Assembly (NCBI GenBank): GCA_039809105.1
Contig: JBDHUJ010000005.1
Location: forward strand, 1 to 52,708
Source: JBDHUJ01 sp039809105
Lineage (GTDB): Bacteria > Patescibacteriota > Saccharimonadia > Saccharimonadales > UBA4665
Length of the DNA: 52,708 bases
Direction: 5' to 3'
Part shown: one piece after another, positions 24,816 to 32,421 of the stretch
Position numbering within the stretch: the stretch's first letter is position 1
Layout of the letters: each line of letters opens with the position of its first letter
Made by a program: the position numbers and the translations under genes
Notes under the pieces: model-generated
Databases searched by the model: none
The model's input: only the letters and a program-made list of their open reading frames with translations
What the model was told of the DNA's origin: nothing

Positions 24816-24817
24816 AA

Positions 24818-25804
24818 TTATGGCTGCCCGGCGATGAACTGGTGCGGGTCAGTGGCTTGGCCGTTGACACGAATCTCGAAATGCAAGTGAGTTCCGGTCG
24901 ATGCGCCAGTCGTACCTTCGTACCCCAGCACCGTACCCTCATCTACCTGCTGCCCCACGACGACCGCCGTCGAGTTCATGTGGCCGTAGACGGAAGTAAC
25001 GTCGTTGCCGTGGTCGACTACGACGTGGTTGCCCAGGCTGACCGTGGAGTGGATGACCTGCACGACCGTGCCAGGCCGGAACGGATGGATGGGCGTCGTA
25101 CCAGGCCGTGTGCCATCGCTGATATCTATGCCGGTGTGTACGCGCTGGTACGGCCAGTCGCTGGCGCCGAACTGCGTGGTTATAGCGCCGTGGAGCGGCC
25201 ACTGCGGGACGATTACGGGCTGCGGGGCCGGTGCGGCCGCCGGAGCCGTCGCGGGCAGTGCTGCGCGGGCGGCCTGCAGCTCGGGCGAAGCCGGGTCGAT
25301 GATAGGTACCGGCGTGTGGTCAACCGGGCGAATGACAGAGGCGACAGCCTGCGTGTTCAACAGTGAGGCGCGGGCAGCGACTTTCGACACGCGGAACGTC
25401 ATAGCGAACCCGCTGCCGACCGCGCGGCCGGTCCATGCGAACCCGCTGCCTACACCGCGGCCAGCCGCCACAAAGCCGTTGCCCACTCCCTTCCCGGCCG
25501 CGACTATCCCGCCGCCTACACCGTGGCTAAATGCGGTTTCGACCGATTGCGCGCTACGGCTGCCGGCGTCGCCGACCGAATCGACCGCCTGTACCAACGC
25601 GTTCCCTATGCCCGAAAGCGCACCCGAAACCACGTTCGGCCCGTCGTACGTGCCGCCATTTACACTACCGTATACATCGTCGGTGCCGTGCCACGAGCCG
25701 CGGGCGGCAGTAGAAATAAGCGCCACTAGCAAAACCAGACCGGTCAGCATTATGCCAATACCTACCAAAATCCGCAGTTTGTGCAACAGAATATATTCGT
25801 ACAT
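24818..25804 (-). CDS. Membrane-anchored M23 family metallopeptidase
   Basis: LytM-type peptidoglycan endopeptidase of 328 residues. A transmembrane helix (about 10-32) anchors it facing outwards. A Gly-rich linker (about 95-150) contains three imperfect 11-residue repeats of the GVGSGFAWTGR type. The catalytic domain (about 195-328) has zinc ligands His223 and Asp227 in HTGID, His275 in YGHMN, and His306/His308 in HLHFE, so the active site is complete. It probably remodels the wall of the cell itself or, in an episymbiont, of the host; the latter is inference. Confidence 0.92.
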   Translation of the reverse strand: MYEYILLHKLRILVGIGIMLTGLVLLVALISTAARGSWHGTDDVYGSVNGGTYDGPNVVSGALSGIGNALVQAVDSVGDAGSRSAQSVETAFSHGVGGGIVAAGKGVGNGFVAAGRGVGSGFAWTGRAVGSGFAMTFRVSKVAARASLLNTQAVASVIRPVDHTPVPIIDPASPELQAARAALPATAPAAAPAPQPVIVPQWPLHGAITTQFGASDWPYQRVHTGIDISDGTRPGTTPIHPFRPGTVVQVIHSTVSLGNHVVVDHGNDVTSVYGHMNSTAVVVGQQVDEGTVLGYEGTTGASTGTHLHFEIRVNGQATDPHQFIAGQP

Positions 25805-25891
25805 TTCGTCCAGCCCGCACCCTGTTTGTAAGAATTACCATATTATACACTAAACTTGCACCACATGCACGCATAAGCATGAATAGATTCC

Positions 25892-25927
25892 AAAAAAAGA
25901 ACCCATCTTGCGACAGGTTCTTTTTTT
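25892..25927 (-). terminator. Terminator after tRNA-Lys
   Basis: AAAAAAAGAACC and GGTTCTTTTTTT pair over a 12-nt loop. On the minus strand the T-run follows the stem directly. The 5' arm begins at the last base of the encoded CCA end of the tRNA. Confidence 0.8.
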
Positions 25928-26003
25928 GGAGGGTCCGGTGGGACTTGAACCCACGACACCCTGCTTAAAAGGCAGGTGCTCTAACCGGCTGAGCTACGGA
26001 CCC
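25927..26003 (-). tRNA. tRNA-Lys (anticodon UUU)
   Basis: All arms are present: acceptor GGGTCCG/CGGACCC, D arm GCTC...GAGC, anticodon stem CCTGC/GCAGG with loop CTTTTAA (anticodon TTT), T arm GTGGG-TTCAAGT-CCCAC. CCA is encoded in the gene. The discriminator base reads U, which is unusual for tRNA-Lys and worth checking against other lysine tRNAs of the lineage. Confidence 0.97.
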
Positions 26004-26029
26004 TCGTCCAAACGTACAGGTCTATCTCG

Positions 26030-26146
26030 TTTTGCCGCAAGCGGCAAAAGCTTCGACTTAACCTTACGTTTCTCCTCTCGAAATCACATTCAGTCGCCTA
26101 TGGCTCCTTGGATTGCGATTTCGGAGCAAAACCTAACGGTTTTGCT
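26030..26146. repeat. Hairpins upstream of tRNA-Lys
   Basis: TTTTGCCGC-AA-GCGGCAAAA (26030-26049) and AGCAAAACC-TAAC-GGTTTTGCT (26125-26146) are perfect short hairpins between the tRNA and the next gene on the same strand. Either could terminate transcription of that gene. No promoter for the tRNA was assigned with confidence. Confidence 0.5.
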
Positions 26147-26211
26147 GAGGCTGCAATTTTCGCACAAACGCAAAAATAACTCCTTACATTATCTATATTT
26201 TGGCGAAAAAG

Positions 26212-26700
26212 TCAATCGTAAGCGTCGGGCATCGCCAAAGCGAACAACCCGGAAGCGCCTCGTCTGAGTTCCCTGTATAAAGCCAGTCCTTCTTCGTTGT
26301 CCATTTTCGCCAGGCCCGCCGCGCGCTCCTGCCGCTGAGCTCTCTCTACTTGCAAGACATCGCGCCAGGTGGTGCCAAGTACCATCGTATGGTACACATA
26401 TATGTCGCCCTGCGCAGAAGTCATATCATATGTCGTGAGACCCCATGCAGAAGCATAGGGCTCGAACACGCGCAATCTTTCCTTGGTGCGCGGTATGGCC
26501 GTCGCGTCGCCGATACTCACGCCCTTCTGTACCAGATACGCGGCGCCACCATTATCACTCTCCCAACAAGCAGTTGTAGTCCACCACGAAAGTCGTTCTA
26601 TCGCCGTACGGTTTTTCGACCGTAACGACTCCACGAGTGCCTGCCTGGCATAGTCCCGCACCGTGTTCGTAAACTCAACACTGGTAGTATGCGGCATCAT
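26212..26700 (-). CDS. Hypothetical protein (162 aa)
   Basis: No known domain recognised. A mostly helical soluble protein with Arg-rich segments (QVERAQRQERAAGLAKMDNEEGLALYRELRRG) and a Trp-rich centre (SWWTTTACWESDNGG). The start MMPHTTSVEFTNTV is supported by TATAAC 6 nt upstream; an earlier in-frame start would lie across that box. Divergent from the DUF1905 gene. Confidence 0.6.
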   Translation of the reverse strand: MMPHTTSVEFTNTVRDYARQALVESLRSKNRTAIERLSWWTTTACWESDNGGAAYLVQKGVSIGDATAIPRTKERLRVFEPYASAWGLTTYDMTSAQGDIYVYHTMVLGTTWRDVLQVERAQRQERAAGLAKMDNEEGLALYRELRRGASGLFALAMPDAYD

Positions 26701-26740
26701 GCAGCAGTTATACCACAAAAATGGCAAAACCAAAACTTAT

Positions 26741-26761
26741 TTCCAAGACCAGGTCTTGGAA
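26741..26761. promoter_or_regulatory. 21-nt perfect palindrome over the DUF1905 gene promoter
   Basis: TTCCAAGACC-A-GGTCTTGGAA is symmetric about 26751. It covers the place of the -35 hexamer and most of the spacer in front of the TATACT box (26764-26769), the layout of a repressor operator. It also lies between two divergent genes. Confidence 0.5.
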
Positions 26762-26775
26762 TATATACTAGGGCC

Positions 26776-27045
26776 ATGAAACTGGATAAAACTTTCAGTG
26801 CAACGCTCGAAAAAAGCCCGAATAAGGGCGGGTGGACGTATGCGGTGTGGCCAGAGGCGGCCGAGTTCTTCGGCACACACGGCGCAGTGAAAGTTCGCGG
26901 CACCGTAGACGGCGAACCGTTCGAAACATCTTTTATGGCTATGGGTAATGGCGTACAGATGCTCCCCATAAAAGCCGACATTCGCGCGAAGATACACAAA
27001 CAAGCTGGCGACACCGTCACTATCCACCTCCTCGAACGGCTCTGA
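26776..27045 (+). CDS. DUF1905 domain protein
   Basis: The 89-residue protein is a single DUF1905 beta-barrel: KLDKTFSATLEKSPNKGGWTY, VKVRGTVDGEPFETSFMAMGNGVQMLPIKADIRAKI and a final TVTIHLLERL. In the database the domain is often fused to a YdeI/OmpD-associated part that is missing here. TATACT ends 6 nt before the ATG (AGGG overlaps), so the mRNA is probably leaderless. It may share regulation with the divergent gene through the palindrome upstream. Confidence 0.85.
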   Translation: MKLDKTFSATLEKSPNKGGWTYAVWPEAAEFFGTHGAVKVRGTVDGEPFETSFMAMGNGVQMLPIKADIRAKIHKQAGDTVTIHLLERL

Positions 27046-27089
27046 ACTCGGAACTGCTATACTTACTGTATTCCAAAGTAGGAGAACCC

Positions 27090-27674
27090 ATGGCACGCTT
27101 AGACAATTTACAGCAAAAAGTGAAAGACCTGTACGAGCAAAAACTGGAGAGCCGAGCAGATTGGGCCGATTGGCTCTACCCGAACCACGTACTGGTTGTC
27201 GCCGAAAATGCTAGAAATATCGCCGCACAGGTGGGCGCAGATGTCGAACTTTCAGAGGTGGCGGCCCTACTCCACGACATCGCCGACTACAAAATGGAGC
27301 GCAACAACCCAAAGCACGAAACCGAAAGCCTGGAGTTGGCCCGTACAATCATGACCGATTGCGGCTATACGCCCGAAGAAGTAAAGCTCGTAGTCGATGA
27401 CGCTATTCGCTTTCATAGTTGCCATGGCAACGAACGACCACAGAGCCAAGAAGGGCTAGTGCTTGCAACCGCAGACTCACTAGCTCACTTGGAAACTGAC
27501 TTTTACGTCTACGCCGCGTGGAAAGTCGGCGGTGAAGGCCAGTCTTTGGAAGACTGCAAGCAGTGGACGCTTACTAAAATCGAGCGCGACTTGCATAATA
27601 AAATTTCTTTTGACTTCGTGCGCGAACAAGCGCTGCCCAGTTACGAAGCTATCAAACTCCTTTTTAGCCGCTAG
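27090..27674 (+). CDS. HD-domain phosphohydrolase-like protein
   Basis: The 194-residue protein has the HD superfamily metal set: His33 in NHVLVVAENA, His62-Asp63 in ALLHDIADYK and Asp129 in ATADSLAHLE, with two further His between (His76, His109). Members hydrolyse nucleotides or cyclic dinucleotides; the substrate is not predictable. It has its own ribosome binding site (AGGAG, 7 nt before ATG) 45 nt after the DUF1905 gene, and a strong terminator follows. Confidence 0.85.
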   Translation: MARLDNLQQKVKDLYEQKLESRADWADWLYPNHVLVVAENARNIAAQVGADVELSEVAALLHDIADYKMERNNPKHETESLELARTIMTDCGYTPEEVKLVVDDAIRFHSCHGNERPQSQEGLVLATADSLAHLETDFYVYAAWKVGGEGQSLEDCKQWTLTKIERDLHNKISFDFVREQALPSYEAIKLLFSR

Positions 27675-27695
27675 TATACTACGTGCGCTGAACGC

Positions 27696-27721
27696 AAAAC
27701 TCCCGCGGAAACGGGAGTTTT
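27696..27721. terminator. Bidirectional terminator between convergent genes
   Basis: AAAACTCCCG and CGGGAGTTTT form a 10-bp stem with a CGGAAA-type loop and T-runs on both strands. It serves the HD gene (+) and the AsnRS-like gene (-). Confidence 0.85.
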
Positions 27722-27737
27722 GCTTGTAGAGAGTATG

Positions 27738-28601
27738 TTAGTTATTGTTGTTCAAGTTGTTCATGAGGTCTCCTTTCTGCATTGCGTTGCATAGCCGCGT
27801 CAGCCCAATCCCGCCGCCGGCGCGCGGGAAAAAGCTGAGCTCCAAAAACTCGTCCAGTTCGCGTTCCACCCGTTTTCGGCCAAAAAGGTCGTACAATTTC
27901 TGAGCGTACTTGCCTTCGGAAATGGTGTGGAACGATTTGCGCATCTGTGTCACATCGGTGCTGCGCTCGGCGCTGCCTATGGTTTCGTTGCCGCCGATGA
28001 TGACGTCTATTTTGTGCGCATGCTCTTTGCCCTTCGGCTTCATGTTCCAGAAGGGCGAAGTGCGCACCGGGAAGTCGCGGCAAAACACCACCTGGCCGAA
28101 GTCTCTCGCCATGGCGTTTTCTTCGGCATGCGTCAGGTCGTCGGTTTTGTAGTGCGCGCTCAGCTCGTCGTACGTTTTGTAGTGGAAGTCGGCCTGCTCG
28201 CCGAAGCCGAGGTGCTCCAGCAGCTCCGTTTCAAACGCGCGCAGGGCTTTTATGTCGCCCGGGAGCTCGAACTCGAACATGGGGAAGATAAGTTTGTGCC
28301 TGCCCGGCACTGGGTTCGGTTCGTTGCGGTAGCTGGTGCTTACACAAAAAACGCCCGGGAGCTCCGGGCGTTTCAAAAGTTCATATTCCAGCCACATTTG
28401 GCCGGTCTGCGGCAGCGGCCACACCTCGCCCATGTATTCGTACGTCGCGACCGTGTCGGGGTCTTCGCAGGCGGCGAGTATGCTCAGCCTGTCCTGCGCA
28501 CTCACCTCCACAAAACCTTTGCTCAGGCAGAACTCTCGCAGCTTATTCACCACTTCGCTGAACACTTCACTATCTTCCATACCCTTGTAATTGTTTACCA
28601 T
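27738..28601 (-). CDS. Class II aminoacyl-tRNA synthetase catalytic core, AsnRS/AsnA-like
   Basis: The 287-residue protein is a class II synthetase core with no anticodon-binding domain: motif 2 STSYRNEP (Arg92, Glu94) and motif 3 GGGIGLTRL (262-270, Arg269). The closest layout is the archaeal-type asparagine synthetase derived from AsnRS, or an Asp/Asn-specific synthetase paralogue. The C-terminus ends in a run of Asn. AGGGGAGG precedes the ATG, and an intrinsic terminator with a UUCG loop sits in the leader 33 nt upstream, suggesting attenuation. Assignment to a class II core is firm, the exact reaction is not. Confidence 0.8.
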   Translation of the reverse strand: MVNNYKGMEDSEVFSEVVNKLREFCLSKGFVEVSAQDRLSILAACEDPDTVATYEYMGEVWPLPQTGQMWLEYELLKRPELPGVFCVSTSYRNEPNPVPGRHKLIFPMFEFELPGDIKALRAFETELLEHLGFGEQADFHYKTYDELSAHYKTDDLTHAEENAMARDFGQVVFCRDFPVRTSPFWNMKPKGKEHAHKIDVIIGGNETIGSAERSTDVTQMRKSFHTISEGKYAQKLYDLFGRKRVERELDEFLELSFFPRAGGGIGLTRLCNAMQKGDLMNNLNNNN

Positions 28602-28633
28602 CTTACCTCCCCTTTAGTTAGTTTCTGCAGGCA

Positions 28634-28662
28634 CAAAAAAACAGCCCCGAAGGGCTGTTTTT
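28634..28662 (-). terminator. Intrinsic terminator in the leader of the AsnRS-like gene
   Basis: On the minus strand AACAGCCC-TTCG-GGGCTGTT is followed by a T-run, a textbook hairpin with a UUCG loop. The next feature downstream is the gene's ribosome binding site. Upstream there is no intact minus-strand gene for it to serve, so it is more likely an attenuator than the end of another unit. Confidence 0.75.
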
Positions 28663-28772
28663 GAAAAAGGATTTCCGCTGCCTTAGCTAGCATTGGATTT
28701 CCTTTGTGTATGCATTAAACGAAAGCTTAGCATAAGCAAAATCACCATGCAAGCGTTTTTCTACGATTCGGA

Positions 28773-28862
28773 TTAGTGTTTGGCGTGTTTGCCTTCGGCT
28801 CCAGCATGGTGGCGGCGGGTTATGAACAGGAAAGAACGCGCCGCCGAGCAGAACCGCGGGGA
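28773..28862 (-). pseudogene. Decayed copy of the 3' end of the membrane-protein gene at 32.4-32.9 kb
   Basis: On the minus strand one frame encodes AVLLGGAFF and, after a frameshift, another ends EGKHAKH then stop; the intact gene encodes AVLLGGAFF and ends EEKHAKH. Nucleotide blocks TAGTGTTTGGCGTGTTT and GCGCCGCCGAGCAG are shared with 32422-32511, with indels between. Confidence 0.75.
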
Positions 28863-28900
28863 GAGGCCAGGCTCCAAGGAACCACTTGGGAATGTGTCCG

Positions 28901-28918
28901 CTCCAGTGTACACTGGAG
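28901..28918. promoter_or_regulatory. 18-bp perfect palindrome before the nitroreductase-like gene
   Basis: CTCCAGTGTACACTGGAG is followed by TAAAGT, a possible -10 box, which ends 8 nt before the ATG at 28934. Position and symmetry suggest an operator; a hairpin role is also possible. Confidence 0.45.
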
Positions 28919-28933
28919 CTAAAGTAAGCTGAC

Positions 28934-29968
28934 ATGACAACAAACACCCAAGCCAACGACCCGTGGCACGCCATAATGGAGCTAGCTCAGCGCTACCCCT
29001 CGCCACACAATGGCCAGCCGCTCAAGCTCAAACCCCTGAATGACCACGAAGCAGCACTGTATTTCGATACCGCCAGGGGCTTGTTCGCCAGCGAGCTCGG
29101 CTACAAATTTAGTTACCTGACAGTCGGGGTTTTCGTAGAATTTTTCGTGACCGCCGCCCGGGCACTCGGCTACCAGGTGACGTACAAGCCGGAACTCACG
29201 CCCGTCGACAAACAGCGCGAAGCCTACCTGCACTATTTTGGAAAGCTTGAAATCACGGCCGGGAATCTAGCACCAGACGCCGCATTAGAGCACCTGCTTC
29301 GCGCACGGCGGACCTCGCGCAAAAACTACCGCCAAGAGCCCATTCCCGAGCACGTGCTCGCCGCCATGCAAGCCGCTCTGGAAGGCACTCAGGCAAACCT
29401 GTACGTCACCGAAAATCCCGAAGAGGTAAAACAAGTGCTCTGGTACAACCAAGAGACGCTGTTTCACGACCTGCAGACGCCGCACATGCACGACGAGCTT
29501 GCCCACTGGCTGCGTTACAGCAAACGTGAAGCCCGTGAGCGGCGTGACGGCCTGTCGGCGGAATGTTTGCAAATGCCCGGCCCTGCCCTCCGCTTCGCGC
29601 TGCGTTTTCCACGGCTCATAACAAACAAAATCGCCGGCCGGTTTTTCAAATATTTATACCTACGCACCATGAAAACGGTCAACGCCATCGCCTGGCTCCA
29701 AGCCCCGTTCGCTTCGTTCGAAGACTACATCGCCTGCGGCCGGGCATTCATGAAAGTCTGGTTGGCACTGTCTGCCCAAGGCTATTCGCTCCACCCCTAC
29801 GGCACCATCCCGACGAACGATGCCGTTCTGCAAAAGGTCGCAACCACCGTTGGCGCCACAAACACCGACGCCGAACCGATATGGATGATTTTCCGTTTTG
29901 GCAAAAGCGACACACCACCCGAAAGTTATCGCCTGCCACTCGCTAATCACTTCGTGGAGGAATCATGA
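28934..29968 (+). CDS. Nitroreductase-fold (Acg-like) flavoprotein
   Basis: The 344-residue protein resembles Acg-type nitroreductases: the N-terminal YPSPHNGQPLKL corresponds to their APSxHNxQPW FMN-binding segment, LLRARRTSRKNYRQEPIPEH to the second RRTxR motif, and SAQGYSLHPYGTIPTN near 285 to the C-terminal flavin contact. Acg-like proteins bind FMN; most have no known substrate. It overlaps the next gene by ATGA and is the first gene of a two-gene unit lying between the two copies of the membrane-protein 3' end. Confidence 0.72.
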   Translation: MTTNTQANDPWHAIMELAQRYPSPHNGQPLKLKPLNDHEAALYFDTARGLFASELGYKFSYLTVGVFVEFFVTAARALGYQVTYKPELTPVDKQREAYLHYFGKLEITAGNLAPDAALEHLLRARRTSRKNYRQEPIPEHVLAAMQAALEGTQANLYVTENPEEVKQVLWYNQETLFHDLQTPHMHDELAHWLRYSKREARERRDGLSAECLQMPGPALRFALRFPRLITNKIAGRFFKYLYLRTMKTVNAIAWLQAPFASFEDYIACGRAFMKVWLALSAQGYSLHPYGTIPTNDAVLQKVATTVGATNTDAEPIWMIFRFGKSDTPPESYRLPLANHFVEES

Positions 29969-31518
29969 AAAAAAGACTAATGTTTATATATGTCGCCATG
30001 CAGGACTTCGTGGTGTGGCACTTGGCCCGCTGGGACGTCACACACCGCCTACTGCTTTCGCCCGGTATAGAACCGTACCGCTGGAAACTTGGACAATGGC
30101 GCGCCTTTCGGACATTCGAAAAGGCCAAACGCCGTGTCCCCGCCTATAAAGATTACCTGCGGCAGCAGCACTATCACGACCCCACTAGCTTCCGGGGCGG
30201 CGTCGATTTCAGCGGCGTCCCCGAAATGGACAAAAAGTCATACATCGTGCCCTACCGGGCTGAAGAACGTTGCTGGAACGGTGTCCTGCCGACACGCGGT
30301 GTCTTGGTAGACGAATCGTCCGGCAGCAGTGGCCACCCAACCAGCTGGGTACGCGGCAAAGAAGAGCGCAGCATCGTCAAAGAAATCTTGCAGGCCGGCT
30401 TCAGCGCGCTGACTTCGGACCGGCCCATCTTCGTCATCAACGCCTTCGCCATGGGCGCCTGGGCCACCGGCATGGCGACCACCATGGCGCTGCTCGAAAA
30501 CTACATCGTCAAAGCTACCGGGCCGGACCAGAAAAAAATCATCGAAACCATCACCGATTTCGGCGACGGCTACCAGTACGTTATCCTGGGGTATCCGCCA
30601 TTTTTGAAAGACCTGGTCGACAACCCGGATTTCGACGTCAAAAAATACGACATAACCGCTATCTACGGCGGCGAAGCCATGAGCGAAAGCCTGCGCGATT
30701 ACCTGCTGCAATACTTCCGGTTCGTGGCTGGTTCGTACGGCGCGTCGGACCTGGAAATCAACATCGCTGCCGAAAATAACTTTACTATCGCCCTGCGCAA
30801 AGAACTGCTAGCCAACACGGAACTGCGCAAAGAACTGACCAAGACCGAATACGGCGTGCTACCTATGGTCTTCCAGTACAACCCGTTCGATTACCTTATC
30901 GGGCCGAATGAACAGGGCGAGCTGCTGGTTACCATCACCCGCAGCAACAACATCAACCCGCGTATCAAATACAACATCCACGACCTCGGCCACGTGCTGC
31001 GTCTGCGTGACTTGCGGCCTATTCTCGAAAAACATGGCGCTGGCAAACTGCTCAGTGCTGCGCTGGTCGATTTTCCGCTCCTCTTCTACTACGGCCGCTC
31101 CGACCTTTCGCTCGATTTTTACGGTGCCGTCGTCAGCCCCGAAAGCCTGCGCCAGGTGCTGTACACCAAATCTGCCGTTGCCAAAAAAATCCATACCTTC
31201 CGCATGGTCGTGTTCGAAGAAAAAAACGCTTCCAAGCGCCTGCTGTTCGCCATCGAACTCGAGGAAGGCCACAAGAAATCCGAAGTACACGAGGCAGAGC
31301 TGCACAGTGAAATCATCGGCTATCTCGAAGCCAACAACCTCGATTTCAAACAGGCGCTCAGCGTCGCACGCGCCGCCGACTGCGAACCAGTCACCCGCGT
31401 GTACGAGTACGACCAGGGCATTTTCAAGCGGGTCGGCACGCAGAAGCTCAAGAATGAGTACATCTGGAACTTGACCTACGACGCGGCCATAGCCGCCGGA
31501 GTTACGAAGCGGGCTTAG
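29965..31518 (+). CDS. Adenylate-forming enzyme of the phenylacetate-CoA ligase (PaaK) family
   Basis: The 517-residue protein has the AMP-forming signatures: P-loop-like ESSGSSGHPTSWVRG (near 115), AIYGGEAMSES and GSYGASDLE (near 230-260), and the late hinge KYNIHDLG (near 335) in the place of YxTGDxxR. Such enzymes activate a carboxylate as an acyl-AMP and pass it to CoA or another acceptor. It is coupled to the nitroreductase-like gene by ATGA and converges on the formyltransferase gene with a 17-nt overlap. The substrate is unknown. Confidence 0.78.
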   Translation: MKKRLMFIYVAMQDFVVWHLARWDVTHRLLLSPGIEPYRWKLGQWRAFRTFEKAKRRVPAYKDYLRQQHYHDPTSFRGGVDFSGVPEMDKKSYIVPYRAEERCWNGVLPTRGVLVDESSGSSGHPTSWVRGKEERSIVKEILQAGFSALTSDRPIFVINAFAMGAWATGMATTMALLENYIVKATGPDQKKIIETITDFGDGYQYVILGYPPFLKDLVDNPDFDVKKYDITAIYGGEAMSESLRDYLLQYFRFVAGSYGASDLEINIAAENNFTIALRKELLANTELRKELTKTEYGVLPMVFQYNPFDYLIGPNEQGELLVTITRSNNINPRIKYNIHDLGHVLRLRDLRPILEKHGAGKLLSAALVDFPLLFYYGRSDLSLDFYGAVVSPESLRQVLYTKSAVAKKIHTFRMVVFEEKNASKRLLFAIELEEGHKKSEVHEAELHSEIIGYLEANNLDFKQALSVARAADCEPVTRVYEYDQGIFKRVGTQKLKNEYIWNLTYDAAIAAGVTKRA

Positions 31519-32413
31519 CCAGCGCGCGCGGGAACAGTTCGGGGTGCTGGCGTACATACGCGACGATGGCTCGGGGCAAAAGTTTGTACTTGAGCGTGTA
31601 GTTCCGGGCGCGTATGTCTTCTTCGTCCATCCGGGCCGGGTCTATGGTATACGATTGGCTGAGCAGCACTGGTCCTTCGTCTAGTTTCTCGTTGACGATA
31701 TGCACCGTAACACCAGTGGTAGTAATCTGCGGCACCCGCACCGCGGTGCGCTGCTTGCCTTGGTACGTCACCTGCAGCCGGTCGCCCGGCGGAATACCGC
31801 TGAGCCGCTTGTCGTCCACAATAACGTAGCCGAACGCAGCGCGGGTGTAGGCATCGCGCGTGGGGAATGCGCCAGCTAGCGGATGCGCATCTTTTGCAAG
31901 CACCGCCGGGTGGATATTGATAATCCGATTCGCGTACGCCGCCAGGAGCGTCGGGCCGATGACACAGCGGTAGCTATCGACTACCAACAAATCTATGTCG
32001 TACTCATGCAACAGGCCGACAATACGTCGTTCGTACGCACGTTTGGCGGCTTCGCGTGCCTCGGGCTGCGAACGCGGCAGCCTGCGCCAGTCCGAAGGTG
32101 TCCGCACCGATATAGCTTCGACGGTCTTGCCGTCAGGCAGTCGCTGTTGCTTCGGCCAGAGCGCAGCGGCATGCCACTCCAGCGCCTCGTCGCTGTCGCT
32201 ATCGTCGCACAGGATGAGCCCGATTTCGCATGTCGCCGCAAATTCACCGCGTGCCAGGCAGCTGAGACCGATAAGTTGTTCTATGCAGCTCGCCCGGTAG
32301 CCGTACCGTTTGTGCGTGTGACTGTTCTGGACTTGCCGCCCTACCAGTTCCCGACCGGCCACACCCAGCTCCCGGCAGGAAGTCAAATAGGCGATTCTGG
32401 TACGATGCTTCAT
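31502..32413 (-). CDS. Formyltransferase-family protein
   Basis: The 303-residue protein shows the formyl_trans_N fold: DLLVVDSYRCVIG, then RIINIHPAVL (Asn-His pair) and GVTVHIVNEKLDEGPVLLSQ, the equivalent of the GxTvHxVxxxxDxGPIl motif with catalytic Asp. Insertions between these blocks make it longer than PurN. Start set at MKHRTRIAYLTSC, 8 nt after the preceding gene's stop. Family members formylate GAR, methionyl-tRNA or amino sugars; here probably a specialised formylation together with the two neighbouring enzymes, which is inference. Confidence 0.78.
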   Translation of the reverse strand: MKHRTRIAYLTSCRELGVAGRELVGRQVQNSHTHKRYGYRASCIEQLIGLSCLARGEFAATCEIGLILCDDSDSDEALEWHAAALWPKQQRLPDGKTVEAISVRTPSDWRRLPRSQPEAREAAKRAYERRIVGLLHEYDIDLLVVDSYRCVIGPTLLAAYANRIINIHPAVLAKDAHPLAGAFPTRDAYTRAAFGYVIVDDKRLSGIPPGDRLQVTYQGKQRTAVRVPQITTTGVTVHIVNEKLDEGPVLLSQSYTIDPARMDEEDIRARNYTLKYKLLPRAIVAYVRQHPELFPRALAKPAS

Positions 32414-32421
32414 TGCGTCTA

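Larger units (their letters stand above)
24366..24817. other. Gene-free 450-bp stretch with two structured repeats
   Basis: No ORF here looks coding. It holds the upstream region of the surface-protein gene (TATAAG about 15 nt before its ATG), the palindromic element E3, and a second block (about 24600-24815) of nested hairpins. Confidence 0.6.
28602..28933. other. Intergenic region of about 330 bp: leader, gene remnant and palindrome
   Basis: It contains the AsnRS-like gene's leader with its terminator, a direct repeat GGATTTCC (about 28669 and 28694), the decayed 3' end of a membrane-protein gene and an 18-bp palindrome before the next plus-strand gene. Confidence 0.6.

Noticed and set aside
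28600..28693. Leader peptide in front of the AsnRS-like gene
   Set aside because: A 30-codon frame exists through the terminator but it lacks a ribosome binding site, runs past the gene start out of frame and has no run of Asn or Asp codons.
28687..28974. 95- and 77-codon minus-strand frames at 28.7-29.0 kb as genes
   Set aside because: Their only recognisable parts are two frames of the same decayed 3' end of the membrane-protein gene; the rest overlaps the start of the Acg-like gene.
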